DNA of 49,473 nt, from IMG/VR virus record IMGVR_UViG_3300045999_002383, positions 1 to 49,473 of that record; one strand, given 5' to 3'. Made by a program: the position numbers and the translations under genes. Under the pieces are notes generated by a model that did no database searches, had not been told where the DNA came from, and worked only from the letters and a program-made list of their open reading frames with translations. The first letter of the stretch is position 1; each line of letters starts with the position of its first letter. This DNA is from a virus. Below are positions 23,199-32,297 of the stretch, one piece after another.

Positions 23199-23981
23199 CT
23201 AAACGTATTGTAGCCAGACGTCGCCATTGGCACCGTCTCCAGAAGCAGGGGCTGAGGTGGACGCAGTGATACGGCGGTATCCACTGGAGGTGCTTGTTGG
23301 GGAAGGGTCCGAAGACAAAATTACACCACTTGGGTCAAACGGGTCTACGTTGACAGAAGAGTCAATCCAAATAGTTCCAGCGATTACTCCAGTAGGCTCA
23401 GTGGATTGATAGTAAACAGTAGGGCGAGCGTCAACATACTCTTGAATGTCAGTGCTACCAGTTACAATGACCGAGCTAGGTGCAATGTTGGTTAGGGTGT
23501 TAGTTGCGCCGCTAATTGTTTTGTTGGTTAGCGTCTCAGTTCCTGTTACTGTGGCAACAGTGTTTGAGCCAATTTTAATAGCACCGTCTTTATCAATCTT
23601 TGCAACAGTGGTATTTGAAGCGTTCTTAACTTGAAGAAGGTCTGCAGTTTGACTGGAAATAGCCTGCAAAACTAATCCAACAGTGCTGGTCGAGCCCGGA
23701 GTGATAGTACTTCCGCCAGAAGACTGAACGCGGTTATTGTAGGAGGTGTATACACCAGCTTCAATGTTTTCGATGCGTGCTTTTAAGGTTGCCCACGAGG
23801 TATCGGTAGCAAAAGTTCCGCCAGACCAACCAGCAGGCTTAGCGGTAATGTACGTACCAATGACTGTCTGCATCTCGGTGACTTCGTCATAAACTTGGTT
23901 TACATCCGCGGCTAGAATAACGTCCAGCAAGTCACGACGTCTATTAAACGTCTTAATTGCTGCGGGGTATACTGCAGGCAT
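23199..23981 (-). CDS. tail fibre protein
   Basis: The 260-residue protein starts with a helical region (FNRRRDLLDVILAADVNQVY) typical of fibre attachment ends. It follows with Ser/Thr/Gly-rich repeats and the fibre motif SNTVATVTGTETLTNKTISG at about 130-150. The C-terminal part contains IAGTIWIDSSVNVDP and ends in GANGDVWLQYV. The LTNKT-type repeat is widely seen in fibres of aquatic phages. AGGAG lies 6 nt before ATG 23981. Confidence 0.78.
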   Translation of the reverse strand: MPAVYPAAIKTFNRRRDLLDVILAADVNQVYDEVTEMQTVIGTYITAKPAGWSGGTFATDTSWATLKARIENIEAGVYTSYNNRVQSSGGSTITPGSTSTVGLVLQAISSQTADLLQVKNASNTTVAKIDKDGAIKIGSNTVATVTGTETLTNKTISGATNTLTNIAPSSVIVTGSTDIQEYVDARPTVYYQSTEPTGVIAGTIWIDSSVNVDPFDPSGVILSSDPSPTSTSSGYRRITASTSAPASGDGANGDVWLQYV

Positions 23982-24041
23982 AAGCTTCTCCTAAATACTA
24001 TGTCTATTTTCGCTGGTTTGCCCTCCAGTTACTGCCTGAAC

Positions 24042-24890
24042 CTACTTAACCTTACTTACAGTCATGAGAACCGAAGGAATAGCTGGTCTTGAGGGGCCAG
24101 TAGAGGCGGCTTCTGAATGCAGAGCCACTCCCGTCCCGTTTACAGACCATGCTATCTGCCAATAATCGGACGCTCCACCGCCTTCTAAGAAAAAATTCCA
24201 TGAGGCAATTACCCAAGGTGCTTTATCGCCTGTAGTTATTCGACTGTTTGTGTTAGGAACATTCTGGCCATTCTTCATTAACCAAATGTCAATGTACCTA
24301 TCCTGACTTACAGAGTTAGAAAATTGCGCAGAAAATTGCATGTTAAAAACTCCTGTACCAACTAGCGACAGCTTGTTAGTGTCAGAAACGGTTACATTTG
24401 AGCACTGCATTTCTACTTGGTCAAAAGGTAAAAAATAGCGAGTGTTTGCCGAAGCGGTTGTCCCTGCCATTGAGTAGAAAGACCCGTAACACCGATTTCG
24501 TACTATGTTCAAAATGGTCTCTGTTACGTCAACGTCTTTAGTTCCGTCTGGTCTAGAAACTACCTCAAGTAAATCAGTTATTTGAGGAACCACAGCAGTG
24601 GAAGAGACGCGGGATGCGTAAAGTTTATACTTTCCAGAAATTTCTTTACCAAAAGTTCCGACCCAAATTGGAAACGACGGGTCTCCATGTTCAAACATTA
24701 CCCAGACACCCTGCTTAACAGCAGGGGGCTCTAAAGAAACCCCTGAAGGGTCTAGCGGCCACGCCCATTGAGTAGGGGAGTCGCCTAGAATTGCCGGAAC
24801 AATTACTCTAAGCCTACGTTGATTTAGAGGGTCTTTATTGCTGTATACAGACCCTCTATAAATACCGTAGTGCTTGCGTATTCCTTCCAA
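24042..24890 (-). CDS. baseplate hub/spike protein: gp5-type OB fold plus jelly-roll C-terminus
   Basis: Residues about 5-90 match the N-terminal OB domain of T4 gp5/VgrG-type proteins: HYGIYRGSVYSNKDPLNQRR, then VKQGVWVMFEHGDPSFPIWV. There is no lysozyme domain. Instead residues about 130-280 resemble a TNF/C1q-like jelly roll (RYIDIWLMKNGQNVPN and SDYWQIAWSVNG), which is common in fibre tips. The start is a TTG (24890) with a weak ribosome site, since no other start precedes the OB fold. It lies directly downstream of the J-like gene in the standard baseplate order. Confidence 0.8.
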   Translation of the reverse strand: MEGIRKHYGIYRGSVYSNKDPLNQRRLRVIVPAILGDSPTQWAWPLDPSGVSLEPPAVKQGVWVMFEHGDPSFPIWVGTFGKEISGKYKLYASRVSSTAVVPQITDLLEVVSRPDGTKDVDVTETILNIVRNRCYGSFYSMAGTTASANTRYFLPFDQVEMQCSNVTVSDTNKLSLVGTGVFNMQFSAQFSNSVSQDRYIDIWLMKNGQNVPNTNSRITTGDKAPWVIASWNFFLEGGGASDYWQIAWSVNGTGVALHSEAASTGPSRPAIPSVLMTVSKVK

Positions 24891-24893
24891 GGC

Positions 24894-26771
24894 TTAGCTC
24901 ACTCTTGTAACAGTAATCTCGTACTGTGCAATGGTGATTCCGTCACCTGCAATAACCAGCAACTCAACAGGAGTAGTGCCCACAGGAGTAGAGACTGCGA
25001 AAGGCGAGCCTGAGGTTCTAACAGTTGCGCCTTCTTTTAGCACTGCTTGAGAGCTAGTAGTTGTTGCAGTCAGGTTTACAGACGTAGTGCCGTTTGGAAC
25101 CACTAACGAGTACGAGTAGAAGCTAGAACTAAAGGCTGGGCTCAGTGTTCCTGCGCTGCTAGACAACGCAGACAAGGTAGCAATAGAAGAGTACGCGTCT
25201 ACTTCAATCTCGTCAGCCAAGAATACAAAGATTTCGTCTGGCTCACCAATAAGGATTCCACGAGAAGCAGTGTCTGCGGAACGGTATAGTCCAGTTACCT
25301 TAGCGTTCAAAATTCCCGGAATCTGTCGAAGCAATGCCTCAATTTCTTCAGGGTGAATAATCTGATTGAACGAAGAGTTGCTGTAAGAAAAGCGGTCAAG
25401 AATAGCTTTTCTAATAGCCGCCTCAATAACAATTTCGGTGTACTGAGCTTGCCTAGTGTAGAAAATGTCTACAGAAACCGGAACGTAAGTCGGAGGGGAC
25501 ACAGTCACCGTAACACCCAGCTGAGTTTTGTTTACAAGAAACTCCTCTATGTCTGATTGGAGAGTGGTCCACTCAGGGAGAAGTACTCCTCCGTCATCTG
25601 GGTTGCCGCTGTACCCCGGAAATTGGTCAATAGAGTCTTGATTTCTTTGAGGAGACACGTACACAGTTACGGAGCTCCAGATGTCTGCAACAGCCTTCGC
25701 TTTACCAGCGCCATTAACCTGCAGAGATAGGGATGCGTAGTCGTTAAGAGACACCGCACGGTTCAAAGCAGTAAGCGCCTTTGGTGCGTTTACCTTGATG
25801 CTGGCGATGTCTTCCGGGCTTGCTCCACCTACACCTACAGTTGTATTGGTAACTTCTAGAGTAGTGCTCAGAGCAGCTAGTTCGGATTCGCTAAGCTCTG
25901 GGACATACGTAATCTCAGTAACAAGGTTGGTAGAGATGTTTCCGCGAGCGCCGCCACCAACTAAGTACTTAGCCTTTAGTACAGTGTTTAGGTTCGGGAT
26001 AATTCCAGAGATACCATCTCCAAAAGTAACGTACACGTAATTGCTGGCATCAGTGGTTACTACGTAAACTGGGTCATTTGGACCATAGTCCATTACGTGA
26101 GAAACTTCCTGCCATTTCTCAAATATGTCTCCGTTTTGTACCCAAACTTCAACAGAACCTTCGACCACTTGGTTTTCAAACAAGCGGTAAGTCTGCTCAG
26201 GAAGACCATTAGACACACCTAAAAGCTCACCAGAAATGTCAGAAGAGCTAAGCGCAGCATTAGTAGGGCGGTCAGCAATCTGTTCGTATTGGTATGCGGT
26301 CACTGTTTCAGAACCACTAACTCCAGAAACGGCCGCAGGAACCGTAACTGCTTCTGCAATAGAGAAAATTAACTCAGAAGTAGTATCTTCGTCAGTAATA
26401 GTTGCGCTGAACTGAGTGCCAGCAGGAAGAGTAACGGCGGTAGTGTCAGAGTTTACAAGTTGCAAGGTCAGCGAAGAAGCACGGTAACCTGCAGGGAAAT
26501 ACCCGTAAGACCTAGCAATGTTTAGCACACTTTGGCGCTGAGTAGCTGTTGGTAGGTACGACTCATTTGCCACGCGGTCAATGTAGTAGTTAAGAACGTC
26601 TCCCATGTAAGCAAAGGACTCGACAAGAGCTAGTCCAAAGTCAGCTGGGTTGTCTCCAGACCAAGCGGGAAGGCGAGTTTTAATGCGGTTAATGAGGTCT
26701 TGTCTAAGAGAGAAGTAGTCTCTGGAAGTGTAGTCGACTGCTACAGGTGGTTCATTTATAGGGGTCGCCAT
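24894..26771 (-). CDS. baseplate wedge protein (gpJ/gp6-like) with cadherin-like C-terminal domain
   Basis: The 625-residue protein begins with the baseplate J signature: VDYTSRDYFSLRQDLINRIK, then NPADFGLALVESFAYMGDVL and NYYIDRVANESYLPTATQRQ. The remainder to about 520 is the usual J-like body. The last 95 residues (about 530-625) form a beta sandwich of cadherin-like type, with FSSSFYSYSLVVPNGTTSVN and YEITVTRVS at its end. That domain is a common surface add-on. GAGG precedes ATG 26771. The gene overlaps the gp25-like gene by 16 bases in the conserved order gp25, J. Confidence 0.88.
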   Translation of the reverse strand: MATPINEPPVAVDYTSRDYFSLRQDLINRIKTRLPAWSGDNPADFGLALVESFAYMGDVLNYYIDRVANESYLPTATQRQSVLNIARSYGYFPAGYRASSLTLQLVNSDTTAVTLPAGTQFSATITDEDTTSELIFSIAEAVTVPAAVSGVSGSETVTAYQYEQIADRPTNAALSSSDISGELLGVSNGLPEQTYRLFENQVVEGSVEVWVQNGDIFEKWQEVSHVMDYGPNDPVYVVTTDASNYVYVTFGDGISGIIPNLNTVLKAKYLVGGGARGNISTNLVTEITYVPELSESELAALSTTLEVTNTTVGVGGASPEDIASIKVNAPKALTALNRAVSLNDYASLSLQVNGAGKAKAVADIWSSVTVYVSPQRNQDSIDQFPGYSGNPDDGGVLLPEWTTLQSDIEEFLVNKTQLGVTVTVSPPTYVPVSVDIFYTRQAQYTEIVIEAAIRKAILDRFSYSNSSFNQIIHPEEIEALLRQIPGILNAKVTGLYRSADTASRGILIGEPDEIFVFLADEIEVDAYSSIATLSALSSSAGTLSPAFSSSFYSYSLVVPNGTTSVNLTATTTSSQAVLKEGATVRTSGSPFAVSTPVGTTPVELLVIAGDGITIAQYEITVTRVS

Positions 26772-27184
26772 GTGATTTCCTCACTAATTGGTTGGTCACC
26801 GTTGATAGTTGCCACTCCAACTTGGAGTGAAAAGGTGTTTGAGTTAGGTGGAGTGTAGGTCACTTCCGCGTTAATAACTCTGGTTTGTTCATCAATAACT
26901 ACTGTCACATCTTCTAACGAACATGCTGGTAAGTAGTCTAAAAATGCATTTCTAATTTCAGTAAGTAAGAGAGCTTCAGTTTCTTCTTCGGTTTCAAATA
27001 CCGATGTAGCTGCTGTGCACCCAAACTCAGGCCTGTAAACTCTTTCGCCAATTGCTGTGCCAATAACGCTTCTAACACGGTCAGCCCAAATCTTTGCTGG
27101 GTCAACAGTTGCAGCAATAGTGCCATACTCATCGATTCTAAACGGCAAAGAGATAGTTAGTTCGCGTATTTGACGTATCGCCAT
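26756..27184 (-). CDS. baseplate wedge protein gp25-like (GPW/gp25)
   Basis: The 142-residue protein from ATG 27184 has the gp25/W fold pattern: a short strand ISLPFRIDEYGTIAATVD, the helix PAKIWADRVRSVIGTAIGER, VYRPEFGCTAATSVFE, and the trailing LLLTEIRNAFLDYLPACSLE. gp25 links the baseplate hub to the wedges. The start overlaps the TAA of the hub gene (TAATG) and follows GGAAG. An earlier in-frame start would add five residues inside that gene. Confidence 0.87.
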   Translation of the reverse strand: MAIRQIRELTISLPFRIDEYGTIAATVDPAKIWADRVRSVIGTAIGERVYRPEFGCTAATSVFETEEETEALLLTEIRNAFLDYLPACSLEDVTVVIDEQTRVINAEVTYTPPNSNTFSLQVGVATINGDQPISEEITWRPL

Positions 27185-28443
27185 TATCTTCCACTCCAAA
27201 CAGTTCCGAGTTGACTAAACCCTTGTTGAGACTCCACATAAATAGGTCTTTTAGAAAGTAACCTGACCGAAGACGTATTGGTCGCGCTAGCTCGTAGGCT
27301 ACTAAGAGCAGCTGCAGTTAAGTTTACAGTTCCGTGTGCCTTACCGTCTGGCTTTCTTGTAGAAGTAGCTACGGTTTTTCCAAGACCATCTGACATTACC
27401 CTGCCTTCTACGGTGTACTGCCCAGTAAACCAAAAAGAGTGAGTCACACTAGCAGTTACCCAGTAGCCGTCTGTTTCTGGCCCCGTTCCTTGTATAAGTA
27501 CAGTGGAGTAAGGGTGAACTCGAGGGTCACCTTGACCAATAACATGTGCAACTGTGGAGAATTGTAACGCACGCGCTTCTTCGTAAGCAGCGTTCCTAGC
27601 GGAGGTTGCACTATGTACAACTTCGTCGGAATAAGCAGAAAATAAAGTAGGAGTTTCTTTTTGACGTAATGCTGTGCCATGCCTATTTGGAGAAGAGTTT
27701 GCCCCAAAAACTTGCCCAGTAACAGGGTTAACTCCTGAAGTTACTCTAGTCGTACGTTGAGGCAGCACATCGTGGTCTAAATAGTCACTGTTTAGTACAG
27801 TAAAAGAGTCTAGAGTTCTATCAAATGGTTTTCCATCGCTTGGCGTAGCTACGGGCTCCGCTGCAAGCACTGCTGAATCTGGCATGAAAACGTCAATTAA
27901 AGTGTCAGCAGGAGTAAAGTACATGGTCCCATTTCGGACTAAACACACATACCCAATTCGTTTAGCCTGCTGCTGAAGCCACTCCCAATAACTTTGCCCA
28001 GTTATGGCAAGAGTCTCAAACCTACGAGAAGTTGGAACGCTTACAAAAGCAAGGTTGGCTTGTTTAGCAATTTTTTCAGCTGCCTCAGTAATTGTGCTAT
28101 TTTTAAACACTAGTTGACTTTTTGTTTTTAACACATAACTTGTGCCAACACAAACCACTTTAAAGTCTTGCTCTATTTGACTAGCGGTTTGTTTAGACAC
28201 AACATTCACGTACCCACACCATGAGGTTACACGTCCGTTCTGATTCCAAGTAAAAACTACTGGAGTTCCTGTCTTAAGAACTTGAAACCAAAGCGCACTA
28301 GTACGCTTAAATTTAAGGGTCAAAATGTCGTGCGAACCTTTCTCCTGCTTAAGTTCCACGAAACTAGGCACCGCAGTCAAAGACGGAGCAGTAGGAAACG
28401 CAACTTTATAGGATGTACTTCTACGGTACTTAAAGCTATCCAC
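27184..28443 (-). CDS. baseplate hub protein (late control D/gp27-like)
   Basis: The 419-residue protein matches phage late-control D/gp27-like hubs in overall pattern. It has an N-terminal beta domain (ELKQEKGSHDILTLKFKRTS), a region on mediating contact (TVTWNQNGRVTSWCGYVNVV-like strands), and a central domain around TITEAAEKIAKQANLAFVSV and YWEWLQQQAKRIGY. The D-like segment PYSTVLIQGTGPETDGYWVT is near 320-340. It forms the trimeric hub under the tube. GTG 28443 is the start and overlaps the LysM-type gene by 8 bases. Confidence 0.8.
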   Translation of the reverse strand: MDSFKYRRSTSYKVAFPTAPSLTAVPSFVELKQEKGSHDILTLKFKRTSALWFQVLKTGTPVVFTWNQNGRVTSWCGYVNVVSKQTASQIEQDFKVVCVGTSYVLKTKSQLVFKNSTITEAAEKIAKQANLAFVSVPTSRRFETLAITGQSYWEWLQQQAKRIGYVCLVRNGTMYFTPADTLIDVFMPDSAVLAAEPVATPSDGKPFDRTLDSFTVLNSDYLDHDVLPQRTTRVTSGVNPVTGQVFGANSSPNRHGTALRQKETPTLFSAYSDEVVHSATSARNAAYEEARALQFSTVAHVIGQGDPRVHPYSTVLIQGTGPETDGYWVTASVTHSFWFTGQYTVEGRVMSDGLGKTVATSTRKPDGKAHGTVNLTAAALSSLRASATNTSSVRLLSKRPIYVESQQGFSQLGTVWSGR

Positions 28444-28714
28444 TTGTTGGAATCCTAATCGTAGCTCCTACAGGAATGTTAACTGGGTCTATAAACTCCG
28501 GGTTGTAGTCCATTATTCGCCACCATTGGTTAGCGTCTCCTAGAAGCCTCGCAGCAACGTTTTCAATTCGGTCACGCTCTCGCCAGCCATAGTAGTAAAA
28601 ATTTGATTGGTCAGTAGGAAACTGACGCATAACAGACAAATTGTAACTACCTCTATTAGAGCTGTACGTTTTTGAGAACATCCCACTTGCATATCTGCTG
28701 TCAGTGTAAATCAT
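28436..28714 (-). CDS. LysM/tail protein X-like baseplate protein
   Basis: This 92-residue protein has the LysM/tail-X type C-terminus: ERDRIENVAARLLGDANQWW, then RIMDYNPEFIDPVNIPVGAT, and IRIP at the end. The first 45 residues are a Tyr/Ser-rich extension (SKTYSSNRGSYNLS). In contractile systems such small proteins (gp53/tail X type) bind peptidoglycan or join hub and wedge. The position between a tube-initiator-like gene and the hub gene is the standard one. Confidence 0.82.
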   Translation of the reverse strand: MIYTDSRYASGMFSKTYSSNRGSYNLSVMRQFPTDQSNFYYYGWRERDRIENVAARLLGDANQWWRIMDYNPEFIDPVNIPVGATIRIPTSG

Positions 28715-28735
28715 CTAATGTCTTTCTCAGTTGTT

Positions 28736-29854
28736 TTACTTATTTGGGTTAGCGGGGTCATCAGAAGCGTACTCCCAAGGCCACTTCAAAGGACCCTGAC
28801 CATTGTTCACAACAGTCACCGTAGCGCTGGTGCCGCCCGGTTCCCTAAGCGGACCAGTTTGAGCTGGAGGCTCCGTAACGCGCGTGTAGGTTTTAGGCAA
28901 CTGTGAGGAAATGTCAGGAAGACGCTGAATCCCAATGGATACCTCGCTAAACGTCGGCACCATTCTTTCTGTAAAAAGAACATGCGTAATGTCAAGGCTT
29001 ACTATACGCCCCAAGTATCTAAGAGACTTTCCTAAGTGAATTTCCACAGGCTTGCCACCTAGCCATCCTAAATCAGAAGTTTTCTTGTCCCAGCTCATTC
29101 CCCTGCCAAGAAAACTTTCGTAAGCATAACCCAAAAGAGTTCTGAATAAAAACTCCATGTCATACATGGTGCCCCTATTATAAATGTCACTTAATTCAGC
29201 GGTGCTTGGGGCTCTTCCGGCAAATACGTTAGGAGATACTCCGGCTTTTAGTTTGCCAGTAGCTGGGTCAAAGTACTTCATGTCATTAATACGGTTGAGG
29301 ATAAGCTGAAGGCTTATTGTTCCAGACCCAGAGGCCGAGCCAAAGGTCAAAAACTTTTCACGACCACTAGCCATAAGGGTAACGTCTACTGGCTGAGGGC
29401 CACCATAAGCCATAGATAAAGACCCCGGGTTATAGTGAAACTGAAACCCGTAGTTTACTTTGTCAAAACTCTCTGGAGAAGGAAGAGGAACTGTTTTAGC
29501 GGCATCTTTGTCGTCTGTTGTTGGCGTAGCTTCTTTGTGAATAGAAGCGGCAATCATACCCTTGTATGCCTGAGCCTTTGACCACAGCGTAGTTGCCATG
29601 TCTATTGATGAGGGGGTATTCCCTGCAGAGTCGGTTTGCAAGATTCTCCACAAGCCATTTCGACCATTTAGCCCACTCTGGTTGCCAATGTTAAACCCGC
29701 CCGTTTGAATACTTTGACTTCTAAAGTATGCTTCCTTAGAGATACCTGCGTTGTACACTAACCTACTAGTGGTTTTCAGTGGCTCAGCAGGGTCTCTCCA
29801 CCCAGTATTGTTGCCGTAATTAATGTACGCAACAGAGTTTTCATAGGCAGTCAT
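28736..29854 (-). CDS. tail tube initiator / contractile-injection tube-type baseplate protein
   Basis: The 372-residue protein contains the segment YGFQFHYNPGSLSMAYGGPQ, whose F-x-Y-N-P-x-S core is typical of proteins that connect tube and baseplate in contractile injection systems. Further on are TISLQLILNRINDMKYFD and VEIHLGKSLRYLGRIVSLDI, a beta-rich core. The C-terminus is Pro/Gly-rich and flexible. It follows the tape measure with a TAATG overlap and precedes the LysM-type gene, which is the usual place of gp48/54-like or Afp7-like genes. The specific family is inferred from this motif and order. Confidence 0.75.
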   Translation of the reverse strand: MTAYENSVAYINYGNNTGWRDPAEPLKTTSRLVYNAGISKEAYFRSQSIQTGGFNIGNQSGLNGRNGLWRILQTDSAGNTPSSIDMATTLWSKAQAYKGMIAASIHKEATPTTDDKDAAKTVPLPSPESFDKVNYGFQFHYNPGSLSMAYGGPQPVDVTLMASGREKFLTFGSASGSGTISLQLILNRINDMKYFDPATGKLKAGVSPNVFAGRAPSTAELSDIYNRGTMYDMEFLFRTLLGYAYESFLGRGMSWDKKTSDLGWLGGKPVEIHLGKSLRYLGRIVSLDITHVLFTERMVPTFSEVSIGIQRLPDISSQLPKTYTRVTEPPAQTGPLREPGGTSATVTVVNNGQGPLKWPWEYASDDPANPNK

Positions 29855-32064
29855 TACGCCCTCGCCATCTTGTTCATCATGGAATCTTCCTCAAGAGTTC
29901 GTTTTACCATTACCGCAAATCGCTTGGCCTCATCATCACTCGCGTTTGCAATAGTTAAGTTGATAGTCACGTTGTGAGCGCTGCCACCACGAGACTTTCG
30001 TTGAGTTAGAGTGGCTGCGTTAGAACCCCCAGCAGCTGCAGATAAGTAACCATCAGAGTTACCTCCCGTGTACCCGTCACCACCTTCTCCAGCACCTGCG
30101 GTTCCTGCAGCGCTAGTGGCACTAGTGGCACCGCTAGCCGCGCTACCTCCTGTCCAAGGAGCAACCCCTTCTACAGAAGAAGACCCAGAGGCAGTTGGCG
30201 CGGCGGAATAGCCGCTTACACCTGTGGTCAAAAGAGGAGACCCGCTACTAGAAGCTCCTGCAGAGGACGACTCTACTGAAGACGAGGACGAGCTTGATGA
30301 GCCAGAGACATCCCCTGAGCCAGAAGACGACTGGTCAGGGTTAGACGCAGGTACAGAAGACGCAGTTCCAGAAAGGAATGGCTCCGGGTCAATTGCATCA
30401 GCAGTGCTACGGCTCTTTGATAGAGCAAAGTGAAGGTGAACACCTGAAGATTTAGTGCCCGTGTTTCCCGCTGTTCCTACGGGCTGTCCTGTCTTAACCG
30501 TGCCAGATGCTGTTATAGAAGTTAAGTGGCAGTAAAAAGTAAAATAGCCATTTCCATGGTCAATTAGAACGTAGTTACCTAGCTCCCCACCACCGCTTGT
30601 CGAGAGTACGGTTCCCCCCGCAGCAGCGTAGACAGTTTGTCCAGCTTTTGCTTCGTAGTCCACACCCTTGTGGCCATTAGGCCAAACAATCTTTCCGGGA
30701 GTATAAGAGCTAGTCTTTTGACCAAACCTTGCAGTAATCTTTGCAGGATTAACAGGGTGTACTAGTTTAAACGCTCCTTGAGAAGAGGAATCTCCACCAG
30801 AACTTGCGTTAGAGGTTGTGGAAGAGTCACCTCCAACAGGAGCTCCCCTGCGCCCGCCACCTGCAGATGCATTTCCTACAGTATTGTCTCCACCAAGACC
30901 TATTAGCCCAAGCGCGGCTTGGCCTAAGCCACTAACTATGCTGCCGATTCCTCCAACTATGTTCATAGCTCCTTGACCCAGAGCGTCAGAAGCGAACATG
31001 CTGCTAGCCGAGTGAAATCCTCCGAATATCGAAGCGGCAGCTCCACCAGCTTTTGCCAGTCCTTCAAGTGCTTTAGTGGCGGCTTTAATGCCTACTAGAT
31101 AGGCGCCTTCGGCACCGCCCATAGCGTCTGTTTTAGCAGTGTTAAGGTCATAGCCGGGAAGGTAAGGATTCTCATTTCCTTCTTTTTTAGCTTTGTCCAT
31201 CATTTTCTGCATAGCTTCAGGGTCAGACAAGTCCATGTTGTTACCGCGGGCACGCTCAATCATAAATTGCTTGAACATTTCTTGCTGGTCCCCAGTCATG
31301 CCACTGTTAGCAAGCTCTACTCCAAGGTTACCTGCGTAAATAGAGTCAAGAACTTCTTCTTCAGTAGCATCTCCAAGGGAAAGCTTGTCTGCAAGCTCAT
31401 TAAAGATTTGGCCTTGAGTTTTTCTCTTACCCGTCTCCATGTCCGAAGTCAGAATGCCGTATCTATTTAAAAAGTTGCCAGACCCTTGACCAGAATTTAG
31501 CCCGGCAATAGCTGCCGCAGACTGCTCGTTTCCCATGTTTAAGTATTTAGCCGCATTACCTACGCTTCTGGTTATTTGCTGGTAATGACTTCCGTAAGCC
31601 GTATTAGCCGCTACTCCTTGGCTAGCAAGATAGTTTGCGACATTAGCGTCCGAGCCCGGTGCCGTAAGTCCCCCACGCATACCTTGAAGAGTAGCCTGTT
31701 GCATCTGACCGCGGCTCATGCCCATTCCGGCACGAACAGTTGCGTTATAGAAGGTTCCCGCACGTTGAACTGTGGCCTGAACATCCGGCATAAGCTGACC
31801 AGTACCCTGAGCTATTTGCCCGAAGCCAGAAACAACTTGTCCTACGCCACCAGCTACTCCAGAAACTTGCCCAGAAGTTACGTTTGCAGTTGTCGCTGCT
31901 GTGGCTACATTAGCTAAAGAATTTTTTAAAAGGTTTCCTGCGCCACTTACAAGGCCGCCACCAACACCAGTGCCACCCTTAATGTTGCCCATCATCTGGA
32001 TGAGCTTGATTACTTGTGACTCAAGCTTATTTACGCCACTTGCGAGGGATTCATTAAAAGCCAT
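29854..32064 (-). CDS. tape measure protein with M23 peptidase domain
   Basis: This 736-residue protein is Gly/Ala/Ser-rich with long helical and hydrophobic stretches. An M23 (LytM-type) zinc peptidase lies at about 430-560: IVWPNGHKGVDYEA gives H465 and D469, and GVHLHFALS gives H545. Ser/Gly-rich linkers flank it. The domain would cut host cell-wall crosslinks during infection. The call rests on position, directly after the frameshifting chaperone pair and before the tube-initiator-like gene, and on the composition. For a myovirus, 736 residues implies a relatively short tail. Confidence 0.88.
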   Translation of the reverse strand: MAFNESLASGVNKLESQVIKLIQMMGNIKGGTGVGGGLVSGAGNLLKNSLANVATAATTANVTSGQVSGVAGGVGQVVSGFGQIAQGTGQLMPDVQATVQRAGTFYNATVRAGMGMSRGQMQQATLQGMRGGLTAPGSDANVANYLASQGVAANTAYGSHYQQITRSVGNAAKYLNMGNEQSAAAIAGLNSGQGSGNFLNRYGILTSDMETGKRKTQGQIFNELADKLSLGDATEEEVLDSIYAGNLGVELANSGMTGDQQEMFKQFMIERARGNNMDLSDPEAMQKMMDKAKKEGNENPYLPGYDLNTAKTDAMGGAEGAYLVGIKAATKALEGLAKAGGAAASIFGGFHSASSMFASDALGQGAMNIVGGIGSIVSGLGQAALGLIGLGGDNTVGNASAGGGRRGAPVGGDSSTTSNASSGGDSSSQGAFKLVHPVNPAKITARFGQKTSSYTPGKIVWPNGHKGVDYEAKAGQTVYAAAGGTVLSTSGGGELGNYVLIDHGNGYFTFYCHLTSITASGTVKTGQPVGTAGNTGTKSSGVHLHFALSKSRSTADAIDPEPFLSGTASSVPASNPDQSSSGSGDVSGSSSSSSSSVESSSAGASSSGSPLLTTGVSGYSAAPTASGSSSVEGVAPWTGGSAASGATSATSAAGTAGAGEGGDGYTGGNSDGYLSAAAGGSNAATLTQRKSRGGSAHNVTINLTIANASDDEAKRFAVMVKRTLEEDSMMNKMARA

Positions 32065-32297
32065 TATGTCCTCACAACCTTACCTTGCTCTTTAGCCAAT
32101 TCAATCCAATTCTTTCGCTCTCTCGGAGTTAGCTCCTTGAGTTCGTTTAAAGTCCACCCCGGATGGACGTCTCCAATAAACGACCATTCTCGAAGTAACC
32201 ATGAGTAGTCAACTCGGCTAGAATCGAAACAAAGTTCCGATGTTAACCGGAGCGACCACCTCTCCGCCGCATTCTGGGCATGCAGCCTTAACCTCAT
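32064..32297 (-). CDS. tail assembly chaperone, frameshift extension
   Basis: This reading frame overlaps the 3' end of the 271-residue chaperone by 80 bases. The first 24 residues are the out-of-frame shadow of that gene. From residue 25 on (DSSRVDYSWLLREW and GWTLNELKELTPRERKNWIE) it looks like a real C-terminal helix-rich extension ending in AKEQGKVVRT. It has no convincing start of its own. The likely product is a fusion made by +1 shifting at UUU-CGA (32224-32229), giving 269 + 53 = 322 residues. Its stop overlaps the tape-measure ATG as TAATG, the standard place for this extension. Confidence 0.78.
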   Translation of the reverse strand: MRLRLHAQNAAERWSLRLTSELCFDSSRVDYSWLLREWSFIGDVHPGWTLNELKELTPRERKNWIELAKEQGKVVRT

